Assembly (NCBI RefSeq): GCF_035989285.1
Contig: NZ_CP108513.1
Span: 5,518,001 to 5,582,000 of the forward strand
Reading direction: 5' to 3'
Length of the DNA: 64,000 bases
Source of the DNA: Streptomyces sp. NBC_01235
GTDB lineage: Bacteria > Actinomycetota > Actinomycetes > Streptomycetales > Streptomycetaceae
In this document: piece after piece, positions 51,890 through 60,394 of the stretch
How the letters are laid out: each line of letters starts with the position of its first letter
Position numbering within the stretch: position 1 is the first letter of the stretch
Position numbers and translations under genes: made by a program
Notes under the pieces: generated by a model
The model's input: only the letters and a program-made list of their open reading frames with translations
Databases searched by the model: none
What the model was told of the DNA's origin: nothing

Positions 51890-52653
51890 CCCCCGCCGAA
51901 GCCGCCCGGACCGCGGAGTCCGCGACACCCTCGCCGGTCGCGCCCGCGCCCGGTGCCACCCCGCCGCGCACCCCGCTGGTCGCCCGGGCCGCCGCCGAAC
52001 TCATAGGCACGGCGCTGCTGGTGGCGGTCGTGGTCGGCTCCGGCATCCAGGCCACCGAACTGACCAAGGACGTCGGCCTGCAACTGCTGGCCAACTCCAC
52101 GGCCACCGTCTTCGGCCTCGGCATCCTGATCCTCCTGCTCGGCCCGGTCTCCGGCGCGCACTTCAACCCGGTCGTCACGCTGGCCGAGTGGTGGACCGCC
52201 CACCGCGGAGGCGCCGGCGTCACCCCGCGCGAGGTGGCGGTGTACCTGCCCGCGCAGATCGTGGGAGCGATCGCCGGCGCGATCCTGGCGGACGCGATGT
52301 TCGGCGAGCCCCTCGTGAGGTGGTCCACCCACGACCGCTCCGCCGGACACCTGCTCCTCGGCGAGGTCGTCGCCACCGCCGGCCTGATCCTGCTGATCTT
52401 CGGCCTGGCCCGCGCCGACCGCCTGCAGTACGCGCCCGTCGCGGTCGCCTCCTACATCGGCGCCGCGTACTGGTTCACCTCGTCCACGTCCTTCGCCAAC
52501 CCGGCGGTGACCGTCGGCCGCGCCTTCACCGACACCTTCGCGGGCATCGCGCCCGGCTCGGTCCTGGGCTTCATCGGCATGCAACTCGTCGGCGGGGTGG
52601 TCGGACTGGCCCTGGTGGCCCTCATCTTCATGCCCGGACGGTCGGCCGAGTGA
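51886..52653 (+). CDS. Aquaporin/aquaglyceroporin (MIP family), arsenic-linked
   Basis: The 255-residue channel protein has six membrane helices and two half-helices with NPV (GAHFNPVVTLAEWW) and NPA (FANPAVTVGRAF) motifs. In several bacterial ars operons an aquaglyceroporin replaces ArsB/ACR3 and lets arsenite made by ArsC flow out. No ArsB or ACR3 is visible here, so the same role is likely. Its start overlaps the arsR stop (ATGA) and its stop overlaps the next start (GTGA). Confidence 0.9.
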   Translation: MTPAEAARTAESATPSPVAPAPGATPPRTPLVARAAAELIGTALLVAVVVGSGIQATELTKDVGLQLLANSTATVFGLGILILLLGPVSGAHFNPVVTLAEWWTAHRGGAGVTPREVAVYLPAQIVGAIAGAILADAMFGEPLVRWSTHDRSAGHLLLGEVVATAGLILLIFGLARADRLQYAPVAVASYIGAAYWFTSSTSFANPAVTVGRAFTDTFAGIAPGSVLGFIGMQLVGGVVGLALVALIFMPGRSAE

Positions 52654-53717
52654 GCCACCGGACGCAGGTGGTGGTGATCGGCGGCGGCCAGGCCGGGCTC
52701 GCCGCCGGCTACCACCTGCGCCGCCTGGGCCTCGACTTCGTCATCCTCGACGCCCAGACCACACCGGGCGGCGCCTGGCAGCACGCCTGGGACTCGCTGC
52801 GCCTGTTCTCCCCAGCCGCGTACTCCTCGCTGCCCGGCCGTCTCATGCCACCGCAGGCAGGTGAGACCTACCCCGACGCGCAGCACGTGGTGGAGTACCT
52901 CGCCGACTACGAGAAGCGGTACGAGCTTCCCGTCGAGCGGCCCGTGCGCGTCCTGGGTGTCCACCGGGACGGGGGGCTCCTGCGAGTGGAGACCGACTCC
53001 GGCACCTGGCAGACCCGCGCCGCGATCAGCGCGACCGGCACCTGGTGGCGGCCCTTCCTCCCGGCCGTCCCCGGCCGGGAGGCCTTCGGGGGCCGCCAGT
53101 TGCACACGGCGGAGTACCGCGGCCCCGCCGACTTCGCAGGCCAACGCGTGATGGTGGTGGGTGGGGGCAACTCCGGCGCCCAGATCGCCGCCGACCTCGC
53201 CTACGACGCCCAGCCGACCTGGGTCACCCGGCGCCCTCCCCGCTTCCTCGCCGACGACATCGACGGCCGCGCCCTGTTCGACGCGGCCACCGCACGCCGC
53301 CGCGCCCTGGACGAGGGCCGCACGGACACCGGGGGCGTCGCGTCCCTCGGGGACATCGTCGCCGTACCGCCCGTACGCGAGGCCCGCGACCGCGGCCTGC
53401 TCAAGGGCAGCCCGATGTTCACCCGCCTCCACCCTGGTGGCGTCGAGTGGGCCGACGGCACCCGCGCCGAGGCCGACGCGATCATCTGGTGCACGGGCTT
53501 CAGGCCCGCCCTGTCCCCTCTCGCCCCTCTCCGACTCCGCGGCCGACGCGGCCACATCGCCACCGAGGGCACCCGGGCGGTGGACGAGCCGCGCCTGCAC
53601 CTGCTCGGCTACGGCGACTGGACCGGCCCCGCCTCCGCCACCCTCATCGGCGTCGGCCGCCCCAGCCGCGACGCGGCCCGCGAGATCAGTGCGCTGCTTG
53701 CGGCTGGAACGCCGTAA
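52650..53717 (+). CDS. Flavin-dependent monooxygenase (ArsO-like)
   Basis: The 355-residue flavoprotein has an N-terminal FAD site VVVIGGGQAGLAAGYHLRRL and a second NAD(P)H site VMVVGGGNSGAQIAADLAY. The WCTGFRPAL signature near 290 belongs to the YpdA/TrkA-like monooxygenase group. A protein of this kind, named ArsO, is encoded in streptomycete arsenic operons, though its reaction is not firmly known. It is translationally coupled to the aquaporin. The converging arsR2 ends 79 bases further on. Confidence 0.87.
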   Translation: MSHRTQVVVIGGGQAGLAAGYHLRRLGLDFVILDAQTTPGGAWQHAWDSLRLFSPAAYSSLPGRLMPPQAGETYPDAQHVVEYLADYEKRYELPVERPVRVLGVHRDGGLLRVETDSGTWQTRAAISATGTWWRPFLPAVPGREAFGGRQLHTAEYRGPADFAGQRVMVVGGGNSGAQIAADLAYDAQPTWVTRRPPRFLADDIDGRALFDAATARRRALDEGRTDTGGVASLGDIVAVPPVREARDRGLLKGSPMFTRLHPGGVEWADGTRAEADAIIWCTGFRPALSPLAPLRLRGRRGHIATEGTRAVDEPRLHLLGYGDWTGPASATLIGVGRPSRDAAREISALLAAGTP

Positions 53718-53795
53718 GGGCAGCAAGTGGATGTTCCCGGCCCTCGGCGGCCTGGTCGTAACGGCCGACGGTGAGCAGTCGGGAAGGCGCTCTGG

Positions 53796-54164
53796 TCAGC
53801 CCCAGGTCGCGAGCATCTGCCCCATGGCGGCCATGACGGACGGCTCCACCCGGTAGTACACCCACGTGCCGCGCCGCTCGGAGGTCAGCAGCCCCGCCTC
53901 CTTGAGCTTCTTCAGGTGGTGGGAGACGGTCGGCTGGGAGACGCCGACGTCGGAGATGTCGCACACGCACGCCTCGCCGCCCTCGTGCGAGGCGACCAGC
54001 GAGAACAGGCGCAGGCGGACCGGGTCGCCGAGTGCCTTGAACATCGCGGCAGTCCGCTCGGCCTCCTCGGCCGTCAGGGGCCGCTCGGTGAGCGGCGGGC
54101 AGCACGGCACGACACCCTCGGCAACCTCGGGTTCCAGCAGCGGCAGCGCCTTGGTGTGCGACAT
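53796..54164 (-). CDS. ArsR/SmtB-family repressor 2
   Basis: The 122-residue repressor carries the canonical arsenic-binding motif EACVCDIS (Cys66, Cys68) directly before the recognition helix region VSQPTVSHHLKKLKEAGLL. An additional Cys pair lies in an N-terminal extension (Cys21-Cys22). It is divergent from the FAD oxidoreductase gene at 54379. No ribosome site precedes the ATG at 54164, so translation may be from a leaderless or short-leader mRNA. Dyads with the half-site ACATA overlap its start. Confidence 0.92.
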   Translation of the reverse strand: MSHTKALPLLEPEVAEGVVPCCPPLTERPLTAEEAERTAAMFKALGDPVRLRLFSLVASHEGGEACVCDISDVGVSQPTVSHHLKKLKEAGLLTSERRGTWVYYRVEPSVMAAMGQMLATWG

Positions 54165-54181
54165 ACGTCTATGTTGACATA
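54162..54181. promoter_or_regulatory. ArsR2 operator at its own start
   Basis: Alternating half-sites ACATA-CGTC-TATGT-TG-ACATA begin at the start codon; TATGTTGACATA (54170-54181) is a near-perfect palindrome. The 12-bp word GTCTATGTTGAC recurs at 54299-54310 before the divergent FAD gene. Confidence 0.55.
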
Positions 54182-54298
54182 CGTCGAACCAGAGCAGCCA
54201 GGGTCCACGGCCCCGGCCCCGACCCATGCACACCGCCAGGCGCCGGGCGATCCGGCACGCATCTCCGCCGACCCCGCGAGCGCAATGATTCGATGAAT

Positions 54299-54325
54299 GT
54301 CTATGTTGACGCTTATCGATATAGA
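54299..54325. promoter_or_regulatory. Second ArsR2 operator, upstream of FAD oxidoreductase
   Basis: GTCTATGTTGAC repeats the word found at the arsR2 start. It forms the dyad TCTAT-N16-ATAGA (54300-54325), which includes the palindrome TATCGATA. It lies 54-80 bases before the FAD gene. Confidence 0.55.
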
Positions 54326-54378
54326 TGCCATGCTGGCAGCGCAAGAGATCGACGGATATCGAAACAAAGGGGAACCTC

Positions 54379-55758
54379 GTGGCTGCGTCCAAAGACAGCG
54401 TGCTCACCACCGACCAGCTGCCCGTCGTGGTCATCGGAGCCGGACCGATCGGCCTGGCCGCCGCCGCCCATCTCGTCGAGCGCGGCATCGAACCCCTGGT
54501 CCTGGAAGCAGGCCCGGCTGCGGGCAGCGCCGTACGCGAGTGGTCCCACGTCCGCCTGTTCTCCACCTGGGGCGAGGTCACCGACCCGGCCGCCGAGAAG
54601 CTCCTCGCCCCGACCGGCTGGGTCCGGCCCGATGCCTCCGCCTACCCGACCGGCGGCGACTGGGCCGAGCGCTACCTTCAGCCCCTCGCCGACGTCCTCG
54701 GGGACAAGGTCCGCTACGGCACCACGGTGACCGGCGTCGCCCGCGCCGGCCGCGACCGCATCGTCGACTCCGGCCGCGACGAGCAGCCCTTCACCGCGCA
54801 CATCCAGTCCGCCGACGGCCACGAGGAGCGGATCACCGCCCGCGCCGTCATCGACGCCTCCGGCACCTGGTCGGTCCCGAGTCCGATGGGCGCCGACGGC
54901 CTGCCCGCCCTAGGCGAGAAGCCGGCCGCCGACCGCATCTCCTACCGCGTACCGGACCTGAAGGACCCGGCCGTACGCGCCCGATACGCGGGCCGGCGCA
55001 CCGCCGTCGTCGGCTCCGGAGCCTCCGCCTTCACCGCCCTCGCTCTCCTCGCCGACCTGGCGAAGGAGGAGGACGGGACGCACGCGGTGTGGATCCTGCG
55101 ACGCGGCATCGGTGCGAACACCTACGGAGGCGGCGAGGCCGACCAGCTCCCCGCGCGCGGCGCACTGGGCCTGCGCGCCAAGGCCGCCGTCGAAGTCGGC
55201 CACGCCGGCGCGGTCACCGGCTTCCGTACACAGGCTGTGGAACGCGACGGCGACCGGCTCGTCCTCGTCGCCGAGGACGGCCGCCGCCTCGACCCGGTCG
55301 ACGAGATCATCGTCCTCACCGGCTTGCGCCCCGATCTGTCCTTCCTCTCCGAACTCCGCCTCGGCCTCGACGAGCGCCTCCAGGCCCCGACCTCCCTCGC
55401 CCCGCTGATCGACCCGAACGTGCACTCCTGCGGCACGGTCTACCCGCACGGCGTGAACGAGCTCTCCCACCCGGAGCAGGGCGTCTACCTGGTCGGCATG
55501 AAGTCCTACGGCCGCGCCCCCACCTTCCTCGCCATGACCGGCTACGAGCAGGTCCGCTCCATCGCCGCCGCGATCGCCGGCGACCAGGAGGCCGCCGAGC
55601 GCGTCGAACTCACCCTCCCGGAGACGGGGGTGTGCGGCGGCGCGGGCCTCTTCGACGAGCCGGAGAACGCCGAGCAGGCCGGCGGCGGCTGCTGCGCCGC
55701 CCCCACCACCCTCCAGATCGGCGCCGGCACCCCGGCCACCGCCTCCGGCGGCTGCTGA
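54379..55758 (+). CDS. FAD-dependent oxidoreductase with cysteine-rich tail, arsenic-linked
   Basis: The 459-residue flavoprotein has the FAD site VVVIGAGPIGLAAAAHLVER and the NAD(P) site TAVVGSGASAFTALALLADL, then a normal two-dinucleotide-fold core to about 410. A 40-residue tail follows with Cys419, the vicinal pair Cys438-Cys439 and a C-terminal Cys459 (GGGCC and GGC contexts). This tail is Gly-rich and may bind arsenite or carry electrons. AAGGGG precedes GTG 54379. Its divergence from arsR2 and shared operator words place it under ArsR2. The reaction is unknown. Confidence 0.82.
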   Translation: MAASKDSVLTTDQLPVVVIGAGPIGLAAAAHLVERGIEPLVLEAGPAAGSAVREWSHVRLFSTWGEVTDPAAEKLLAPTGWVRPDASAYPTGGDWAERYLQPLADVLGDKVRYGTTVTGVARAGRDRIVDSGRDEQPFTAHIQSADGHEERITARAVIDASGTWSVPSPMGADGLPALGEKPAADRISYRVPDLKDPAVRARYAGRRTAVVGSGASAFTALALLADLAKEEDGTHAVWILRRGIGANTYGGGEADQLPARGALGLRAKAAVEVGHAGAVTGFRTQAVERDGDRLVLVAEDGRRLDPVDEIIVLTGLRPDLSFLSELRLGLDERLQAPTSLAPLIDPNVHSCGTVYPHGVNELSHPEQGVYLVGMKSYGRAPTFLAMTGYEQVRSIAAAIAGDQEAAERVELTLPETGVCGGAGLFDEPENAEQAGGGCCAAPTTLQIGAGTPATASGGC

Positions 55759-55789
55759 ACTCCCCACCCGGCCAAGGAGGTTCGCCATC

Positions 55790-55858
55790 ACGTCCGGCGT
55801 ACAGCTCGCTGCCCGAGATGCCGCCGGTGATCAGGATCGTGTTGCCGGTCATCTTCAT
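55790..55858 (-). pseudogene. Short-chain dehydrogenase, N-terminal scrap
   Basis: An ATG at 55858 with a good ribosome site (AAGGAG) opens MKMTGNTILITGGISG, the start of an SDR with its nucleotide-binding glycines. After about 16 residues the sequence no longer resembles an SDR and merges into the end of the FAD gene region. XRE regulators like the one at 56000 often stand divergent to such an SDR, so the rest of the target gene was probably deleted. Confidence 0.55.
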
Positions 55859-55999
55859 GGGGTCTCTCTCCTTCGCTGCGGCCGGCCGGTGAACGCCGCG
55901 CCCGCAGCCTCGGCCGTAGGAGCGCCTGCCCGGAGGCCGGAGTGGAAGGTTTGTCCATGGATCCACGGTCCCTGGCTGGGACGGCGGAAAGCGGCGACG

Positions 56000-56851
56000 A
56001 TGGAGGGCATGCACAAGAAGGAGCTGGCGGAGTTCCTGCGCCGACGGCGTGAGGCTCTGCGCCCCCGCGACGTCGGGCTGGTCGAGGGGCCTCGCAGGCG
56101 TACCCAGGGGCTGCGCCGCGAGGAGGTCGCCCAGCTCGCCGGCATGTCCACCGACTACTACGCCCGCCTGGAACAGCGGCGCGCCCCGCAGCCGTCCCTC
56201 CAGATCACCACGGCCCTCGCCCGGGCCCTGCGGCTGACACCGGACGAACGCGACCATCTCTTTGCCCTCGTCGGCCACAACGCGCCCGCCCGCTTCCAGC
56301 GCTCCGAGCACGTCAGCCCGGTCCTCCTGCGGGTCCTGGAGCGTCTGAACGACGACACCCCGGCCCTGGTGCTGTCCGACATGGCCGACACCCTCGCGAT
56401 GAACCCGATCGCCCTCGCGCTGCTCGGCGACCAGATGCGGCACACCGGTCTGGCCCGCAGCGCCTACTACCGCTGGTTCACCGACCCTGCCGAGCGGCTG
56501 GTGTACCCCGAGGAGGACCACCCCCGTCACGGCCGCGCCCAGGCGGCCCGCCTGCGGGCCGCGCTGACGGCCGGCAGCAAAGACCCGCGGGCCGCCCGGA
56601 TCGTCGCCGAACTTCAGGAACGCAGCCCCGAGTTCGTCCGTGCGTGGGAACTCCAGGAGGTCGCCCAGCGCTACGGCGACAACAAGACGATCCTCCACCC
56701 CGGCCTCGGCCGCATCGAGGTCGACGCCCAGGTCCTGTTCACCGAGAACCGCGCCCAGACGCTGGTGGTCATGACCGCCCGCCCCGGCACGGACAGCCAG
56801 GGAAAGCTCGAGCTGCTCTCCGTCATAGGACACCAACAGCTCACCCCCTGA
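56000..56851 (+). CDS. XRE-family regulator with MmyB-like ligand domain
   Basis: The 283-residue protein has an N-terminal helix-turn-helix (RRTQGLRREEVAQLAGMSTD; YYARLEQRRAPQPSLQ) and a C-terminal PAS-like MmyB domain (ALVLSDMADTLAMNPIALALLGD; FTDPAERLVYPEED). Such regulators are common in actinobacteria beside oxidoreductase genes. It stands divergent from a truncated SDR, its likely former target. The ATG at 56000 is chosen with GGAAAG 8 nt upstream; an ATG three codons later is in frame. Confidence 0.9.
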   Translation: MEGMHKKELAEFLRRRREALRPRDVGLVEGPRRRTQGLRREEVAQLAGMSTDYYARLEQRRAPQPSLQITTALARALRLTPDERDHLFALVGHNAPARFQRSEHVSPVLLRVLERLNDDTPALVLSDMADTLAMNPIALALLGDQMRHTGLARSAYYRWFTDPAERLVYPEEDHPRHGRAQAARLRAALTAGSKDPRAARIVAELQERSPEFVRAWELQEVAQRYGDNKTILHPGLGRIEVDAQVLFTENRAQTLVVMTARPGTDSQGKLELLSVIGHQQLTP

Positions 56852-56953
56852 CCCGAGGTGGCCCTCTTCCTCGTTGCTTACGGTGTCCGGTCGGCGGGAC
56901 CGGTCAGCGGGATCCGTCCACGAGCAGGGTCGGCTCGTCGAGGAACGTCTCCG

Positions 56954-59011
56954 CTAGCGCACGATCCGCACCGGCTTCGACTCGCTCACCTGGTCGGTGT
57001 CCGACACCCGTACCGTCGCCTTCATCTCCCAGGTGCCGGGGATGGGCAGGTTGACGGCGTCGGCGGCCCAGTAGCCGCCCTTGTCGGTGATCTTGGCGTC
57101 GATGGGGCCGATGTCCTGGTCGGGCAGGCTGAAGGACAGGCGCAGTTCGGGGACGCTGACGAAACCGCCGTCGGGGCCGTAGACCACGGCCTGTAGGCCG
57201 TTGTCGCCGACCCGGCCCGGGTCGAGGGTGACCTGCACCTTGCCGCTGACGCTGCGGACGCCGGGGGAGCCGATCTCGAAGGGGATGTTGGTCACCGAGG
57301 CCACGGGCAGCCCGGCCGACTGCTCCGCCGTCGCCGCCTCGGCCGCCGCCCGGCCCGGGAGGGTGCCCGTCAGCACGGTCGTGAGGACGAGCACGACGAC
57401 GGAGACGGCGACCTCCGCCAGCACGGAGCGACGCAGCGCCCGACGCTGGGCGTCCTCGGCGGGGGTGAGGGCGGGCTGCTTCGCCACGGGCTTCTCGCCC
57501 GAAGGCTCCTCGGTCGCAGCCTTCTCGGTCGCAGCCTTCTCGACCGAAGGCTTCTCGGCCGACGACTTCTCGGCCGACGGCTTCTCGGGCAGCTTCGAGG
57601 CGGCCGTCGGTACGGCAGACGACTCACCGGACGAGCCGGCCGCCCGGCCGCCCACCGGCTCCGGAACCCGCGCTTCCTTCTGTTCCTGCCGCAGAGCCTC
57701 AGCCGTCTGCGCCTCAGCCGTCTCGACCGTCACGTTCCTCGCCGTCCTTTCCCTTGCCCCCCTTGCCCCCCTTGTCACCGTCGTCACCGTCTGCCTCGAC
57801 CGCGCCCCCGCCACCAACAGCAGCGTCACCACGGCCAGTTTGGCGAGCAGGACCCGGCCGTACGTCGTGTCCGTCAGCGCGGACACGGAGCCGAGGCCGC
57901 GCCAGGACTGGTAGACGCCCGTCACCACCAGGACCGTCACCGAGAGCCCCGCCAGCCGCGAGAAGCCGCTGACCACGCGCGACGGGACGGATGCGCGGTA
58001 GAGCAGGGTGAGCAGGGCCGTCAGTCCGCCCAGCCACGCCGCCATGGCCAGCAGGTGCAGCACCGAGGACGTCATCGCCGCCGGGACCTGGATACCGGCC
58101 GAGGCGTGTTCGGCGGCGGCCCAGGTCAGGGCCAGGCCCACCGCCAGTGCGGCGCCGGTCAGGAGCGCCGCGCGCGACGGCTGCTCCCCCCTACGCTCCT
58201 GGAGGAGCCCCCGCTGCCGCGGCAGCAGGACCGCGGCCACCGCCAGCAGCGCGAGGCGCGCCACCAGGGCCAGGCCCGGACGGGTGCCCAGCGTGCGGGT
58301 CAGGCCGGACGGGTCGAGGACCTGCGCCGGGCCGGTGCCTGTCTCGTAGGGGCCGCGCAGCAGGAGCAGGAACACCGTCGACGCGGCGAGCGCCCACCAG
58401 CCGGCCAGCAGCAGCCCGCGCAGGGGCCGGACGTCCGGCGGCCGGCAGACGGCGACGAAGACCGCCGTGCCGATGAGGAGAGCCGCGGCGATGTACGCGA
58501 CATAGCGGCCGATGTTGAAGAGGCCGCTGGTCGCCGGGTTCTCCACGGAGGTGCTGGGCAGGGCCGGCGGGATCGCGGAGGGTTCGCCCACGGAGAAGGT
58601 GAAGGCGCCCGCGATCGGGTGGCTGTCAGCCGACACCACCCGCCACGCCACCGTGAACGTGCCGGTGCCCAGCTTGTCGGGCAGGGTGATCCGCGCGGTG
58701 TCGGCGCGGCCGTCCGCGTGCCCCGTCCTGCCCGACTTCACCCGCTGGTTGTCGGGGTCGAAGACGCGGAAGGAGTCGTCGAGCAGGCCTACCGACTCGG
58801 TGAAGGTGAGGGTGATGGCGTCGGGGGCCGTCTTGACGACGCTTCCGTCGGCGGGGTCGGAGCTGCGGAGGGCCGCGTGCGCCGAGGCCGGTCCGCCGCC
58901 GAGGAGGAGCAGGACCAGCACGGTGCCCAGCAGCACCAGCCCTTGAAGTCGCCGCCGCCCGCCTCCGGGCCGCTCACCGCCCTGTCGTCCGCCATCGCGC
59001 CCTTCGCTCAC
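56954..59011 (-). CDS. CopC-CopD fusion copper protein with extra C-terminal domain
   Basis: The 685-residue membrane protein has an N-terminal signal ([20 protein letters not shown]) and then a CopC domain beginning with the copper-ligand His ([13 protein letters not shown]) and containing [15 protein letters not shown] CopD domain of about eight helices (about 180-400) follows. A cytoplasmic linker of EKPSAE/EKAATE repeats (about 470-510), one more helix and a C-terminal beta domain end it. It binds copper outside and probably moves it across the membrane. GTG 59011 follows GGAGCAGG. It lies 94 bases beyond the SDR gene, perhaps in the same transcript. Confidence 0.88.
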   Translation of the reverse strand: MSEGRDGGRQGGERPGGGRRRLQGLVLLGTVLVLLLLGGGPASAHAALRSSDPADGSVVKTAPDAITLTFTESVGLLDDSFRVFDPDNQRVKSGRTGHADGRADTARITLPDKLGTGTFTVAWRVVSADSHPIAGAFTFSVGEPSAIPPALPSTSVENPATSGLFNIGRYVAYIAAALLIGTAVFVAVCRPPDVRPLRGLLLAGWWALAASTVFLLLLRGPYETGTGPAQVLDPSGLTRTLGTRPGLALVARLALLAVAAVLLPRQRGLLQERRGEQPSRAALLTGAALAVGLALTWAAAEHASAGIQVPAAMTSSVLHLLAMAAWLGGLTALLTLLYRASVPSRVVSGFSRLAGLSVTVLVVTGVYQSWRGLGSVSALTDTTYGRVLLAKLAVVTLLLVAGARSRQTVTTVTRGARGARERTARNVTVETAEAQTAEALRQEQKEARVPEPVGGRAAGSSGESSAVPTAASKLPEKPSAEKSSAEKPSVEKAATEKAATEEPSGEKPVAKQPALTPAEDAQRRALRRSVLAEVAVSVVVLVLTTVLTGTLPGRAAAEAATAEQSAGLPVASVTNIPFEIGSPGVRSVSGKVQVTLDPGRVGDNGLQAVVYGPDGGFVSVPELRLSFSLPDQDIGPIDAKITDKGGYWAADAVNLPIPGTWEMKATVRVSDTDQVSESKPVRIVR

Positions 59012-59105
59012 GTCACCTGCTCCGTACTGCTCGAGACTCGAGACTCGCGTGCTCGTGGTTACGTACGCATGCACAGGGCATCCGGTTCACTCGGCTCCGC
59101 CCGGC

Positions 59106-59912
59106 TCACCACGTCGGGCGCGCCGACACCCCGCCGTCCACCACCAGGTCGTGCCCGGTGATCCAGGACGCGAGCGGCGAGGCCAGGAACACGCAGGCGT
59201 CGCCGACGTCCTCGGGGCGGCCCAGCCGGCCGACCGCGACCGCCTCCCGCCACCGCCGCACCCCCTCCGGCCAGGCCTCGGCCAGGCCCTCCCGGTCGAT
59301 CAGCCCCGGCGAGACCGTGTTCACGCGGATGCCGAACGGCCCGTACTCCTGTGCCGCCGCCCGCGCGTGCATCACGACCGCCGCCTTGGAGACGCAGTAG
59401 TGGGCGTGACCGGGGGCGGGCGTGACCGCCTCCACGGAGGCGATGTGGGTGATGGTCCCGCCGCGCTCCCGCATCACCTCCGCCGCCGCCTGCGTACACG
59501 CGAACACGCTGGTCAGGTTGGTGTCGACGACCGCCCGCCAGTCCGCCGCCGTCATTGAGGGCAGCGGCTGCACCGGCTGGACGCCCGCGTTGTTGACGAG
59601 CGCCGTCAGCCGAGCCTCGCCCGGCCGACCGCCCCACCGGGCGCCCCACTCGGCGGCTTCCCGGACCAGTCGCCGGCACTCCCCCTCGACGGTCAGATCG
59701 GCGCCCGGCAGTACGACCGCCCGCTCGCCGATCTCCCGCGCCAATTCCCGCGTCGCCGCCACCTCCGTACGGCAGTGCAGCGCCACCGCCGCGCCCTCCT
59801 GGGCGAACCGCAGGGCGATGCCGCGCCCGATGCCGCCGCCCGCCCCGATGATCAGGGCCACCTGGCCCGCCGACAACGTCGTCGATGTCGTCCGTGTCGT
59901 CCGTGTCGTCAT
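59106..59912 (-). CDS. Short-chain dehydrogenase/reductase
   Basis: The 268-residue SDR has the cofactor motif [23 protein letters not shown], the Ser region HIASVEAV and catalytic YCVSK. The C-terminus ([14 protein letters not shown]) is typical of the classical family. A Thr/Arg-rich 14-residue N-terminal extension is encoded by repeated GTCGTCCGT-type triplets. The ATG at 59912 overlaps the cupin stop by four bases, so it belongs to the iron-box operon starting at 63063. The substrate is unknown. Confidence 0.87.
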   Translation of the reverse strand: MTTRTTRTTSTTLSAGQVALIIGAGGGIGRGIALRFAQEGAAVALHCRTEVAATRELAREIGERAVVLPGADLTVEGECRRLVREAAEWGARWGGRPGEARLTALVNNAGVQPVQPLPSMTAADWRAVVDTNLTSVFACTQAAAEVMRERGGTITHIASVEAVTPAPGHAHYCVSKAAVVMHARAAAQEYGPFGIRVNTVSPGLIDREGLAEAWPEGVRRWREAVAVGRLGRPEDVGDACVFLASPLASWITGHDLVVDGGVSARPTW

Positions 59913-60394
59913 GGACGGCACAGTTCCCTGATCAGGGGCGCCCGGTCCGGATAACGCGCCGTCAGGACGGCCGCGTCCCCGTGTTCGTAGTCCCCGTAGG
60001 TGAAGCCGGGGGCCATCGTGCAGCCGAAGAAGGTCCAGGCGCCCCCGGCGACCACCCGTGCGCCCATCCAGGTGCGGGCGGGCACGGTGAGCTGCGGCTG
60101 CTGCCCGCCGAGGACGTCCGGGCCGAGCACCGCCGTGCGGGAGGTGCCGTCGGGGGCGAGGAGCAGCAACTCGAGCGGGTCGCCGAGGTAGAAGTGCCAG
60201 ACCTCGTCGGTGGACAGGCGGTGCAGGGCCGAGTGGTCGTCGGCGGTGACCAGCGCGACGATCGCGGAGCCGGCGGGGCGGCCGTCCGGCCCCTCGGGAC
60301 CCTCCCACGTACGGCGGAACAGGCCGCCCTCGCGGGGGATCGGCTCCAGGCCGTAGAGGGCGACGAGGTCTTCCGGGGTGAGGGGCGCTGTCAC
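59909..60394 (-). CDS. DUF985 cupin-domain protein
   Basis: The 161-residue single-domain cupin of the DUF985 family has LHRLSTDEVWHFYLGDPLEL (metal-site region) and RTWMGARVVAGGAWTFFGCT. The family may act as sugar-nucleotide-like epimerases or small-molecule binders; the function is unproven. The GTG start overlaps the stop of the acylase-acyltransferase gene (GTGA) and its stop overlaps the SDR start, giving a coupled three-gene unit. Confidence 0.88.
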   Translation of the reverse strand: MTAPLTPEDLVALYGLEPIPREGGLFRRTWEGPEGPDGRPAGSAIVALVTADDHSALHRLSTDEVWHFYLGDPLELLLLAPDGTSRTAVLGPDVLGGQQPQLTVPARTWMGARVVAGGAWTFFGCTMAPGFTYGDYEHGDAAVLTARYPDRAPLIRELCRP

